From contig DJWY01000025.1 in NCBI GenBank assembly GCA_002448305.1, positions 189,894 through 253,893 on the forward strand: a stretch of DNA of 64,000 nucleotides, given 5' to 3'. Numbering within the stretch: position 1 is the stretch's first letter; each line of letters begins with the position of its first letter. This document shows positions 33,261 to 41,463 of this stretch, one piece after another. A program made the position numbers and the translations under genes. The notes under the pieces were generated by a model. The model saw only the letters and a list, made by a program, of their open reading frames with translations, did no database searches and was not told the origin of the DNA. Origin of the DNA: Selenomonadales bacterium UBA7018 (GTDB lineage: Bacteria > Bacillota > Negativicutes > Selenomonadales > Selenomonadaceae).

Positions 33261-34595
33261 TTAACGCCTCTTGTAGTTGTAGAAAAGCCGAATGGCTAAA
33301 ATCCAAAGCGGCATAACGATTACCGCAAGGCGCATTTCGTCCATCATTGCCATAATTATTAATATGCCCGCCAAAAACGCTAAGCATAAATAATCGGCGA
33401 ACGGATAGAACAGCGATTTAAATTTTGGAACTATGCCGACCGCGTCGCAATGCTTGCGGAATTTTAAATGCGTCAAGACGATTAAGCCCCAACTTGTGAC
33501 GACCGCGCCCGTGACGATTGACATCATATACATAAAAGCTTCTTCTGGCAAAATGTAATTCAGAATCGCCGCCAAAAGCGTTATCCCCGACGAAACTAAA
33601 ATTCCGTTGACAGGGACGCCGCGCCGCGAAAGTTTTTCAAAAAATCTCGGCGCGTTATCGCTCTTGGCTAAGCCGTAAAGCATGCGCGAATTGGAATAAA
33701 TCGCCGAATTGTAAACGCTTACTGCCGCCGTCAGCACCACGAAATTTAAAATATTCGCCGTCGACGTAAAGCCGGCATTGCTGAAAATCTGGACAAAAGG
33801 ACTTGCATCCTTGCCAACTTCATTCCAAGGCCAAAGCGTCATAAGGACAATCATTGTGCCAACATAGAAAATCAAAATGCGGTAGATAACTTGATTGATT
33901 GCGCGGGGGATTGTCTTATCAGGATTTTCAGCCTCTCCCGCCGTGATTCCGATTAGCTCAATTCCGCCAAAACTAAACAGCACCGGCGCAAGCGACATTA
34001 TCATTCCCTCAATTCCATTCGGGAAAAAGCCGCCGTGATCCCATAGATAAGAAAAATTTTCTGGGAACGGGTCGGGGTCGGTGAAAATATAATACGAGCC
34101 AAGCAGAATCATTCCGATAATCGCTGTGATTTTAATTCCCGCCATCCAAAATTCAATTTCGCCGTACGCGCTGACAGTCACAAGATTAATCACAGTAATA
34201 ATAATCAAGCAAGCCAGCACGCCAACCCATTTGGGCAGGTAGGGGAACCAATAGCCAAGATAAATCGAAACCGCGCTAAGTTCCGCCATACTCACGAGAA
34301 TATAGAGGAACCAATAATTCCAGCCCGCAAGGAAGCCAGGAAATTCGCCCCAATATTTAGAAGCGTAGTAGCTGAAAGAACCGCTGACCGGCTCCTCAAC
34401 CGACATTTCGCCGAGCATACGCACGATAAGAAAAATAATAATCCCGCCGATAAGATAGCTTAGAGAGACTGCAGGTCCCGCCATAGCGATAGTTGCGGTC
34501 GAGCCGTAAAATAATCCCGTGCCGACCGCCGTTCCAAGAGCTATCATTTGCAAATGGCGATTTTTAAGCCCGCGTTGCATTTTGTTTTCTGGCAT
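33261..34595 (-). CDS. Amino acid permease, APC superfamily
   Basis: About 444 residues with 12 predicted membrane helices. The N-terminal LKNRHLQMIALGTAVGTGLF and the TM5-6 segment GIELIGITAGEAENPDKTIP are typical of the AroP/ProY/GabP family of proton-coupled amino acid uptake systems. Substrate specificity cannot be read from sequence. The start is the ATG at 34595 or a GTG three codons upstream; both have weak ribosome sites. It begins 16 bases after the glucosaminidase stop. Confidence 0.9.
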   Translation of the reverse strand: MPENKMQRGLKNRHLQMIALGTAVGTGLFYGSTATIAMAGPAVSLSYLIGGIIIFLIVRMLGEMSVEEPVSGSFSYYASKYWGEFPGFLAGWNYWFLYILVSMAELSAVSIYLGYWFPYLPKWVGVLACLIIITVINLVTVSAYGEIEFWMAGIKITAIIGMILLGSYYIFTDPDPFPENFSYLWDHGGFFPNGIEGMIMSLAPVLFSFGGIELIGITAGEAENPDKTIPRAINQVIYRILIFYVGTMIVLMTLWPWNEVGKDASPFVQIFSNAGFTSTANILNFVVLTAAVSVYNSAIYSNSRMLYGLAKSDNAPRFFEKLSRRGVPVNGILVSSGITLLAAILNYILPEEAFMYMMSIVTGAVVTSWGLIVLTHLKFRKHCDAVGIVPKFKSLFYPFADYLCLAFLAGILIIMAMMDEMRLAVIVMPLWILAIRLFYNYKRR

Positions 34596-34611
34596 GATTG
34601 TCACCGTAACT

Positions 34612-35370
34612 TTACTGAATTAAAATATCCTTGAACATTGATAAAATTTCTTGACCGTAATAACGTCCGGGAACAGCCCAGCGACCGTTCAAATCTTGCC
34701 ACGTGCCGAGCGTGCGCGAACCGTAAGCTTGACGGACGAGACTATAACGCGGGTCTACGACAGGCATAGTTGGACGGCGCGTCGAAGAATATGCTAATAA
34801 GTGCTGAATATGGGCGCGAACTCCTATTTGCGGCGTGGAAAAAAATTCGCCCTTGACGCCGCCGCCCGTCGTACCGAGTCCGCAATAATTATTTTGTTCG
34901 GGAATAACATCGCCGCCGTAGCGGAAAAAGCCCGTCTCCTTGAGAGCTTGAGCAAAAGCAACGTCGGGGCGAATCCCTTCGCGCCTGCCCTCTTCGTAGT
35001 AGTAAGCAACAATTTCTTCAGCCGAAACTTTTAGATTGGGCTTAGGGTTATTGCGCAGGAGATATTTAACGCATTGTTGTTGGGTCGCCATAGGCGTGCC
35101 GATAATCGAAGTGTCAGCGGGCGAAGTCGTCGTTGGCACGGGGAAATTTTCTTGCGTGTTGAAGGCGTCGAAATAATTTTCGTTATCGGGTTTAAACTGG
35201 CTCATAGTTTCGGAAACTCGTTCGCGCAAAGTCGGCAAAGTTTTTTTCTCAACAAATTTAGTTTCAATTTTCGGGTCGTGAATTCTGGCATCAGCAGTCA
35301 TAGGAAAATAAAATGTAAACGCGCCGAGAACAGTTGCCGCAACGAGTCTCCTTACGTTAAGGAATTTCAT
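34612..35370 (-). CDS. Secreted glucosaminidase-domain protein
   Basis: 252 residues with a signal peptide (about 1-28) and a glucosaminidase-family domain (about 95-252). The catalytic glutamate lies in QALKETGFF; GGDVIPEQNNYCGLGTTGGG and AHIQHLLAY are shared almost word for word with the longer paralogue at 41464-42675. It likely hydrolyses peptidoglycan glycan strands in the envelope. It is the first gene of a run with the amino acid permease and cyclo-ligase. Confidence 0.85.
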   Translation of the reverse strand: MKFLNVRRLVAATVLGAFTFYFPMTADARIHDPKIETKFVEKKTLPTLRERVSETMSQFKPDNENYFDAFNTQENFPVPTTTSPADTSIIGTPMATQQQCVKYLLRNNPKPNLKVSAEEIVAYYYEEGRREGIRPDVAFAQALKETGFFRYGGDVIPEQNNYCGLGTTGGGVKGEFFSTPQIGVRAHIQHLLAYSSTRRPTMPVVDPRYSLVRQAYGSRTLGTWQDLNGRWAVPGRYYGQEILSMFKDILIQ

Positions 35371-35466
35371 ATAATCACCTCATGTACAGATTTTTTTCAT
35401 GATTTGCTATCCGTTGCGAAGTATACACCAAATGAAAATTTGTTGCAAGGAATTGGGGATAAAAAA

Positions 35467-36699
35467 ATGGCGGTCGGGATAATCGCGGAATATAATCCAT
35501 TTCACGCAGGGCACGCATACCAAATAGCGCAAATTAAAAAATGCACCGGCGCAGAAATAATCGCGGTGATGAGCGGAAGTTTCACGCAACGCGGCGAGCC
35601 GGCAATTTTGGATAAGTGGACGCGGGCAAAGTTGGCGATATTAGGCGGCGTTGATTTAGTTTTAGAATTGCCGTTTATATCGGCGGTGCGGAGTGCGCAA
35701 GGTTTTGCACGCGGCGGAATCAGCTTGCTAAAAAGCTTAGGCGTCGTCGATACGCTAGCATTTGGCGCAGAGTTCGCCGACGTGGAGAAATTGAAATTGG
35801 CGGCGCGTGTATTCGATAATAAAAATTTTACAGAAAAACTTCATTCGCACATGTCGCAGGGCATTTCATACGCGGCGGCAGTCACAAAAATTTTATCGGA
35901 AGTCACAAAGCTTGACGAAGAAATTTTGCGCCAACCCAACACGATTTTAGCGATAGAATATTTGCGGGCGTTGCCGGAAAAATTTTCGCCGCTAGTGATA
36001 AAAAGAATCGGTGCAGCTTATGACGATTTAACTTTACAGAAAAAATTTTCTAGCGCGTCGGCAATTCGGGCGGCTCTCTACGAAAAATTTCCGGCGTGGG
36101 AAAAAATTTCCGCACAAGTCAGCGAAGAAACTTTAATCGCACTCCGCGCAGAAAAACTTTCGGGCTTAGTTGACGAAAATTTATTACTGCGTCCTTTGCT
36201 TGCGAAAATTTTAACTGCCCGCGCCGACGAACTGCGAAAAATTTACGGCATGACGGAAGGTTTAGAATTTGCCCTAATAAAATCAGCGTCGGCAAAAACT
36301 TTTCCAGAGCTGATAAGAAATTTAATCGGGCGACGATACACCGCGAGCCGAATACGCCGCTTGCTTTTATATTTTCTACTGGACGTGACATCGGAAGAAA
36401 TTTCAGAACTGGACGCGGTGACTTGCGCAAGAATTTTAGCCTTCAACGAGCGCGGGCGAGCTTTGCTAAAAAAAATAAACCCGCCGATAATCACGAAGGT
36501 TACAAAGCATTTAAATCGGCGGGATATTTACGAACGGCATAGAACTTTAGAACCGTATCAAAAAATTTTGCTGTACGACGTGTTAGCGACGAATCTGCGC
36601 GGAATTTTATTCGAGACGCCGCGCGATTTTCAGAAAGATTTTTCCACGCCGCCAAAAATTATTTATCCGCTACAAGGCTTGGGTCAGCGGCCTCAATGA
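35467..36699 (+). CDS. tmcAL: tRNA(Met) cytidine acetate ligase TmcAL
   Basis: 410 residues from the ATG at 35467; the frame is open far upstream, but only here does the family start GIIAEYNPFHAGHAYQI appear. The enzyme uses acetate and ATP to make N4-acetylcytidine at the wobble base of elongator tRNA-Met. NPFHAGH is the nucleotidyltransferase HxGH motif, and SGSFTQRGEPAILDKW is also characteristic. The last 41 bases overlap the converging gene on the minus strand. Confidence 0.92.
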   Translation: MAVGIIAEYNPFHAGHAYQIAQIKKCTGAEIIAVMSGSFTQRGEPAILDKWTRAKLAILGGVDLVLELPFISAVRSAQGFARGGISLLKSLGVVDTLAFGAEFADVEKLKLAARVFDNKNFTEKLHSHMSQGISYAAAVTKILSEVTKLDEEILRQPNTILAIEYLRALPEKFSPLVIKRIGAAYDDLTLQKKFSSASAIRAALYEKFPAWEKISAQVSEETLIALRAEKLSGLVDENLLLRPLLAKILTARADELRKIYGMTEGLEFALIKSASAKTFPELIRNLIGRRYTASRIRRLLLYFLLDVTSEEISELDAVTCARILAFNERGRALLKKINPPIITKVTKHLNRRDIYERHRTLEPYQKILLYDVLATNLRGILFETPRDFQKDFSTPPKIIYPLQGLGQRPQ

Positions 36700-37132
36700 G
36701 TTTTCTATATTTTTCGGCGCGCATATCGAATTCTTCGGCTTCTTTTTCGTATTTTGCTTTAATATCGGGCGTCATATCCTTGACGATTGGTTCAGACATT
36801 ATAATAAACTTTGCTACGGTCGAGCGTCCGACGTCGACAAGAGCTTTTTGAATATCTGGTTGTGTATTTAATTTCAGAAAGCGTTCGATTTTTTCTTTAT
36901 CTTCGGGTTTGCCGTCCTTATCGAGGTCAACCTTCGCAGAAACCTCGATGATATTGTCTAGAACGTATTTATTCTGTGCGGCCTCGTCCATTTGAAGATA
37001 TTGGCGCAGTTGCGGCTCGTGTTGTTTTAAAACTTCGTCGGCGGCTGTGTAAGTGCCGTAACCAATAAGCGCGACCACGATTACGCCCAAAACTACTACG
37101 CCAATCAAGATTTTTTTAAGCAATATTATCAC
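36659..37132 (-). CDS. Hypothetical protein with N-terminal membrane anchor
   Basis: 157 residues: one membrane segment (about 6-25) and a charged, helical remainder (about 30-157) ending AADPSLVADK. No family recognised. The LDKDGKPEDKEKIE stretch looks loop-like with acidic residues but is not a clear EF hand. It overlaps the MNT-HEPN gene by 17 bases at its start, and the 3' end of tmcAL by 41 bases at its end. Confidence 0.6.
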   Translation of the reverse strand: MIILLKKILIGVVVLGVIVVALIGYGTYTAADEVLKQHEPQLRQYLQMDEAAQNKYVLDNIIEVSAKVDLDKDGKPEDKEKIERFLKLNTQPDIQKALVDVGRSTVAKFIIMSEPIVKDMTPDIKAKYEKEAEEFDMRAEKYRKLIEAADPSLVADK

Positions 37133-37823
37133 CTTCCGAAAGATTTTTAGTTCTTTTATCCAATTCGTCGCGCAGATTTACAAATGCAGACAAATATTTA
37201 TCGAAAATTAAATTGGCAAGCTTAATGTCAATTTCTTCGTCGTAAATGTGAATTGATTGATTTCTGCGTTTAAGCATATCAAGCCAAATTTCCTCGTCTG
37301 AAATGAAATGAAATTCGTAACCTGCCTTAATAATTTCGCGTGGCGAACCGGTTTCCGCCTTGTTTACGCCGTGAATTAAGAGAACTTCGCGTAAAGCCTT
37401 CCAAGAAAGCTCGAAAGTCAGATTGAATTGCCCGATAATGCCCATGCTATAAATTTCGCTGTCAATTTCGCGTTTAGCATTTAGCAAAACGTCCAAGCTT
37501 TTAACAAAAACGTCGAACTTTTTCACGGCGGCGGGAACCTCCTCGTATAAAATAATTCCGTCGCAGGCAATTTCGGCTTTAAAATCGTCGTCAAGATTAT
37601 CATCAAGGTTTACAACGTCGAATGATAGCAAGGTATTTACTTTTTCGTCGACAGCTTCAGCAAAACTAAAAATATCGCCGCCCAGCGCGGCTAAATCAAT
37701 GTCGCTACGTTCGCGATTAGTGCCGCGAGCCCGCGAGCCAAATAAAATCAATTTTTTTATGCCAAAGCTTTTAGCAAAGGAAATAATTTCGCGTTCAATG
37801 CGTTTATCTAAGTTATAATTCAT
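37116..37823 (-). CDS. Fused MNT nucleotidyltransferase - HI0074-type HEPN protein
   Basis: About 235 residues. The N-terminal half is a minimal nucleotidyltransferase with GSRARGTNRERSDIDLA, giving the GS and the two catalytic aspartates. The C-terminal half matches the HI0074-like substrate-binding helical domain, with RRNQSIHIYDEE giving the R-N-x-x-x-H-x-Y motif. These are normally two separate genes (HI0073/HI0074) acting as an antitoxin-toxin type pair; here they are one chain. The start codon overlaps the cbiG stop in an ATGA junction. Neighbouring genes give no hint of a target. Confidence 0.83.
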   Translation of the reverse strand: MNYNLDKRIEREIISFAKSFGIKKLILFGSRARGTNRERSDIDLAALGGDIFSFAEAVDEKVNTLLSFDVVNLDDNLDDDFKAEIACDGIILYEEVPAAVKKFDVFVKSLDVLLNAKREIDSEIYSMGIIGQFNLTFELSWKALREVLLIHGVNKAETGSPREIIKAGYEFHFISDEEIWLDMLKRRNQSIHIYDEEIDIKLANLIFDKYLSAFVNLRDELDKRTKNLSEGDNIA

Positions 37824-38710
37824 TTTTCCCATAATAAAGCAACCGTCACGCCCTTAAACGCTGTTTTCGGCAGGGCAAAACGTGCCTCATCGACGCAACA
37901 TAACGCCGCCGCCTCACAGACATTTCCGACGCCAACTGACCGCGTGACGAATTTTGATTCTTCAAGTTTGTACTCGTCGATTTTCTTTTGTAGCTCGGTT
38001 GTGGAGAAAAATTTTATTTCAAGCCCCATAACCTCCGCCAACGATACTAGCCCGATTTCATCTTTTTTAACGTCGACGCTTGCTAAAAGTTTCACGCGCT
38101 CTATCGGCTGATGAATCATTGCGCAAGCCCGCTGAATTGCCTCGAATATTTTCAGCGATGACGTTCCGCGCCGACACCCTACGCCCGCTATTAAATTCTG
38201 CGGGATTAAATTCAAGCGCACATCACCCGCCGTAACAAAAACATCTTCCCCGCGCAAAATCGCCGCGTTTATCGCTTTAATCGCCTCTTTTGGTTCGGGA
38301 AGAAGTCCGAGCCGTGAAGCTACCGTGTCAGCTGAAAATCGCCCTTCAACGTCGGTTGCTGTCGTGATAACGGGGTTAGCTTCAATCGCCTTTGCTATCT
38401 CGACCGCAAGTTCATTTGCCCGCCCAACGTGCCCGCTTAAAAGGCTTATGACATTATGCCCGCGCTCGTCGATAACTAAAACAGCCGGGTCGCTGAGCTT
38501 GCTGACTATGTGCGGCGCAATCATTCGCACGACAATGCCCGCCGCGCAGATAAAAATAAGTCCGTCGAACTTTCCAAAAATCTCTTCGACTAAATTGGCA
38601 AGTTTAGTAAAATTCCTGCCCTTTGCAAACGTTTGCCCGCCAACTTTCAACGAAATTTTTTCGGCAAGCCGTGCGCCGTTCGCTGTTAGTGATATAATTG
38701 CTGTTCTCAA
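37820..38710 (-). CDS. cbiG: Cobalt-precorrin-5A hydrolase CbiG
   Basis: 296 residues. In the anaerobic cobalamin route CbiG opens the delta-lactone of cobalt-precorrin-5A and releases acetaldehyde. Motifs: FICAAGIVVRMIAPHI, DERGHNVISLLSGHVGRAN, AGVGCRRGT and RSVGVGNVCEAAALC. The start is 1 base past the cbiF stop, so the two are coupled. Only cbiF and cbiG of the pathway occur in this window; other steps must be encoded elsewhere, if the pathway is complete. Confidence 0.93.
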   Translation of the reverse strand: MRTAIISLTANGARLAEKISLKVGGQTFAKGRNFTKLANLVEEIFGKFDGLIFICAAGIVVRMIAPHIVSKLSDPAVLVIDERGHNVISLLSGHVGRANELAVEIAKAIEANPVITTATDVEGRFSADTVASRLGLLPEPKEAIKAINAAILRGEDVFVTAGDVRLNLIPQNLIAGVGCRRGTSSLKIFEAIQRACAMIHQPIERVKLLASVDVKKDEIGLVSLAEVMGLEIKFFSTTELQKKIDEYKLEESKFVTRSVGVGNVCEAAALCCVDEARFALPKTAFKGVTVALLWEK

Positions 38711-38711
38711 T

Positions 38712-39473
38712 TTAAAATATCGCCTGCCTGAACATATGACTAAATTTTGGAGAATACAAATTAGATTTTTGCCGGTTCTCGGAATTCAAACACTGCCCGA
38801 CGATAATTAAAGCCGTGCGGTCAATGTTCGCCTCTCTGACTTGCTGAACAATCGTATCGAGCCGCCCTTTGATAACTTTTTCTTCGCCTGGCCACGACGC
38901 CTTATAAACTACTGCAACCGGCGTTGACGATTTAAAGCCCGCTGACATTAGGTCGCGTTTTATGTCGTCCAAAAGACTTACTGATAAAAATATGCAAAGC
39001 GTCGTTTGGTGTTGCGCAAGTTTTTTGAGCGATTCGGAATCGGGGACGGGAGTACGTCCACCGCGCCGCGTGATTATTACTGTTTGAGTTACGCCCGGCT
39101 GCGTGTATTCCTGCTTGAGTGCCGCCGCCGCCGCTAAAAATGAACTTACACCCGGCGTCACGTCGAATTCAATGCCGCGTGCTTGCATTGCGTCCATTTG
39201 CTCCTGAACTGCGCCGTAAATCGACGGGTCGCCCGTATGCAGTCGGACGGTCGTTTTGCCGGCTTTTTCCGCCAGCGTTATGACATGCAAAATTTCTTCG
39301 AGCATCATCTGCGCGGAGTTATAAATTTCCGCTTCGGGCTTGCAGTATCGCAAAATTTCTTCATTGACGAGCGAGCCCGCATAAATCACAACGTCCGCTT
39401 CGCTAAGAAGTCTTTGCCCTTTGACGGTGATTAATTCAGGGTCGCCCGGTCCCGCTCCGACTATGTGAACCAT
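38712..39473 (-). CDS. cbiF: Cobalt-precorrin-4 C11-methyltransferase
   Basis: 253 residues of the SAM-dependent tetrapyrrole methyltransferase family. VHIVGAGPGDPELITVKG is the N-terminal SAM-binding stretch; LHTGDPSIYGAVQEQMD and TPGVSSFLAAAAALKQEYT are the family's second and third blocks and fit CbiF/CobM rather than CbiL or CbiH. It methylates C11 of cobalt-precorrin-4. Transcribed ahead of cbiG with 1 base between them. Confidence 0.93.
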   Translation of the reverse strand: MVHIVGAGPGDPELITVKGQRLLSEADVVIYAGSLVNEEILRYCKPEAEIYNSAQMMLEEILHVITLAEKAGKTTVRLHTGDPSIYGAVQEQMDAMQARGIEFDVTPGVSSFLAAAAALKQEYTQPGVTQTVIITRRGGRTPVPDSESLKKLAQHQTTLCIFLSVSLLDDIKRDLMSAGFKSSTPVAVVYKASWPGEEKVIKGRLDTIVQQVREANIDRTALIIVGQCLNSENRQKSNLYSPKFSHMFRQAIF

Positions 39474-39570
39474 TGCTTATACCACCTTTCCTATTTCTTG
39501 AATTGATTTTAACACGCAGGGAATTTTCACGCAACTTGAATCACTGCCGCTGAAAAAATTTTTATCGGGC

Positions 39571-39599
39571 TTGACGAATAATCGCGGGAATGCTAAAAT
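39571..39599 (+). promoter_or_regulatory. Probable promoter upstream of tRNA-Gly
   Basis: TTGACG (39571-39576), 17-base spacer, TAAAAT (39594-39599), about 118 bases before the tRNA. The gap between holds no gene but ends in a perfect hairpin GCAACG/CGTTGC (39703-39717) abutting the tRNA 5' end. Confidence 0.6.
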
Positions 39600-39717
39600 T
39601 TGCGCGTTTGAATGAGTAGTAATTGTATTTTAAAATTGTGAAAATGTTCCGGCGCGGCGTGTTGCTTAGGATTTTCATAACATTGCAACGCGCACACTGG
39701 ATGCAACGTCACGTTGC

Positions 39718-39791
39718 GCGGGCATAGTTCATCGGTAGAATGAGAGCTTCCCAAGCTTTAGAGGTGGGTTCGATTCCCATTGCCCGCTCCA
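39718..39791 (+). tRNA. tRNA-Gly (CCC)
   Basis: A full cloverleaf: 7-bp acceptor stem (39718-39724 with 39781-39787), D-arm with GGTAGAAT, anticodon loop TTCCCAA with anticodon CCC, T-arm GGTGGGTTCGATTCCC and an encoded CCA (39789-39791). A terminator follows at once. Confidence 0.95.
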
Positions 39792-39803
39792 ATACGAATT
39801 TCC

Positions 39804-39839
39804 AAGAAACACGTCAAATTGGCGTGTTTCTTTTCTTTT
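39804..39839 (+). terminator. Terminator of tRNA-Gly
   Basis: A 10-bp stem AAGAAACACG/CGTGTTTCTT (39804-39813 with 39823-39832) followed by a T-rich run. Confidence 0.85.
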
Positions 39840-39846
39840 CCCCATC

Positions 39847-39874
39847 TTGCTTTTTTTGTAAAGCGTGATATAAT
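39847..39874 (+). promoter_or_regulatory. Promoter of the zinc-ribbon gene
   Basis: TTGCTT (39847-39852), 16-base spacer, TATAAT (39869-39874), 70 bases before the start codon. AAGGAG precedes the ATG. Confidence 0.7.
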
Positions 39875-39943
39875 TCGTAAGCATTGATTCGGGGGAACTC
39901 GGATTAAGCAAACGAATTTTTCTGGTTGTAAGGAGATTTATTT

Positions 39944-40243
39944 ATGGCTTTTGAAGACAAAACACTCGTATGCAAGGACTGCGGAAAAGAATTCATCTTC
40001 AGCGCGGGCGAACAAGAATTTTATGCCGAAAAGGGCTTCGAGAACGAGCCTACACGTTGCCGCGATTGCCGTGACAAACGTAAACGCACTCGCGAAGGCG
40101 GCGAACCCCGTCAAATGTTTACGGTCATCTGCGCTGAATGCGGCAAAGAAACTGAGGTGCCGTTCGAGCCGAAAAACGAACGCCCCGTTTACTGCCGCGA
40201 ATGCTTCAGCAAGCATCGTCCTGCGCGGCGAGCACATTTCTAA
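39944..40243 (+). CDS. Double zinc-ribbon protein
   Basis: 99 residues with two Cys4 ribbons: CKDCGKEF...CRDC (about 10-43, zf-trcl type) and CAECGKET...CREC (about 64-87). The basic linker KRKRTREGG and the basic tail KHRPARRAH suggest nucleic-acid contact. The family is widespread and uncharacterised. It has its own promoter and terminator. From codon 49 to past the stop, the sequence is duplicated in tandem (see 40088-40573). Confidence 0.85.
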   Translation: MAFEDKTLVCKDCGKEFIFSAGEQEFYAEKGFENEPTRCRDCRDKRKRTREGGEPRQMFTVICAECGKETEVPFEPKNERPVYCRECFSKHRPARRAHF

Positions 40244-40269
40244 TAAAATCTAATATCGACAAAAAAATT

Positions 40270-40294
40270 AGCCCGAACTCAATCGGGCTTTTTT
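40270..40294. terminator. Terminator, copy 1
   Basis: AGCCCGA (40270-40276) and TCGGGCT (40283-40289) followed by T residues; preceded by seven A, so usable on both strands. Ends the zinc-ribbon gene. Confidence 0.88.
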
Positions 40295-40357
40295 CATAGC
40301 AACGATTTGCGCCGCTGTTCAACGTAAAGTACTCGCGAAGGCGGCGAACCCCGTCAA

Positions 40358-40486
40358 ATGTTTACGGTCATCTGCGCTGAATGCGGCAAAGAAACTGAGG
40401 TGCCGTTCGAGCCGAAAAACGAACGCCCCGTTTACTGCCGCGAATGCTTCAGCAAGCATCGTCCTGCGCGGCGAGCACATTTCTAA
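40358..40486 (+). pseudogene. Duplicated C-terminal fragment of the zinc-ribbon gene
   Basis: Copy 2 of the tandem duplication retains the second Cys4 ribbon in an open frame of 42 codons beginning at an internal Met (MFTVICAECGKETEVPF) and ending at the same stop. It lies between the two terminators, has no ribosome site or promoter and is probably silent. Confidence 0.7.
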
Positions 40487-40512
40487 TAAAATCTAATATC
40501 GATAAAAAAATT

Positions 40513-40537
40513 AGCCCGAACTCAATCGGGCTTTTTT
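40513..40537. terminator. Terminator, copy 2
   Basis: Same stem as at 40270 displaced by 243 bases; on the minus strand it follows the stop codon of the P-loop/Asp23 gene. Confidence 0.85.
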
Positions 40538-41388
40538 CATAGCAACGATTTGCGCCGCTGTTCAACGTAAAGTGCGCGAACGCTTATATCAACCGCGTGG
40601 ACAAGCATTCCCGTCGTAAATTCTATCGCCTCGCGAATATAAGCTTGCGTCTGGCGAACCAGTGTAGGAATATGGTTGCCGTAACTCAAGACAACTTCGC
40701 AAGAAATTGTTAAGCCGTGATCGTTTTCACCCTTCATTAGGTGCTTGACCGCCACGCTTTTTAAACTCTTGACGAATTCACGCGCTTTGATTATTCGCTC
40801 CACTATCTCCAAAATAACTTTGTCGTCGATAATCAATTTACCGTAGTAGCTGAAAACCGGTCGCACAATCGATTTTTCGCCGAGCTTGCGCCGCTTAACT
40901 TGCGATTGCTTGAACAGCGATTGCAACGGATTAATTAAATAGCCCGAAAAATGCGGCTTAAGTTCAATCGTCGGCACGGGGATTATATGCTTGCCTTCCT
41001 TTAGTCGGTGAAACTGCGCCGCTTCAATTTCCGCTCGCGACGCTATGTCCTCAATGCGCACAACCAGTTGAATTGACGGAAGTTTAAGCGTCTTAGCTAT
41101 TTTGTGCACCATATTTTCCGACGTGCCGATAACTAAAACTCTGTGCGGCTGGATTTTCTGAATAGCTTCGCGAACTTCTTCGGCGTGACCAGGCAGGACA
41201 AAAATTGCCCGCCGCACTGCCATAATTTTGCTTTTTTCCGTCTTAGCACTTTCGCCCGCGATTATGTGTCCGTCCTTAATCAAAATCCCGTCGTCAATAA
41301 TCGCGTCGGCTTCGTGTTCGCGAGCCACTTGCAAGGCACGATGACTTTTGCCCGTGCCGCTAGGTCCCACAAGCGCAATCACGTCCAT
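40537..41388 (-). CDS. P-loop ATPase with C-terminal Asp23-like domain
   Basis: 283 residues from the ATG at 41388, preceded by AGGAG. The N-terminal part has Walker A LVGPSGTGKSHRAL and helices resembling a nucleoside-kinase or ATPase fold (about 1-160). The C-terminal part (about 185-283: RPVFSYYGKLIIDDKVILEI, later LVRQTQAYIREAIEFTTG) resembles Asp23/Gls24 alkaline-shock proteins, which act in envelope stress and lipid metabolism in Firmicutes. This joining of domains is uncommon in my experience. Function inferred only loosely. Confidence 0.75.
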   Translation of the reverse strand: MDVIALVGPSGTGKSHRALQVAREHEADAIIDDGILIKDGHIIAGESAKTEKSKIMAVRRAIFVLPGHAEEVREAIQKIQPHRVLVIGTSENMVHKIAKTLKLPSIQLVVRIEDIASRAEIEAAQFHRLKEGKHIIPVPTIELKPHFSGYLINPLQSLFKQSQVKRRKLGEKSIVRPVFSYYGKLIIDDKVILEIVERIIKAREFVKSLKSVAVKHLMKGENDHGLTISCEVVLSYGNHIPTLVRQTQAYIREAIEFTTGMLVHAVDISVRALYVEQRRKSLL

Positions 41389-41463
41389 AACTTTTTCGCT
41401 CCTTAAATTTTGTGCATTATAACACAATCGCCAATTAGCGGCAAGCAAAAGGATTCGACAACA

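Larger units (their letters stand above)
40088..40573. repeat. 243-bp near-perfect tandem duplication
   Basis: Copy 1 (40088-40330) and copy 2 (40331-40573) differ at a single base that I found (C at 40260, T at 40503). Each holds the last 52 codons of the zinc-ribbon gene, its terminator, and the last 12 codons (in reverse) of the converging P-loop/Asp23 gene. Confidence 0.92.

Noticed and set aside
35074..35466. N-terminal extension of tmcAL by 131 codons
   Set aside because: Overlaps the divergent glucosaminidase gene; the conserved TmcAL start and a ribosome site are at 35467.
39729..39911. 60-codon open frame over tRNA-Gly on the minus strand
   Set aside because: It covers the tRNA and its terminator and is an artefact of reading through RNA-coding sequence.
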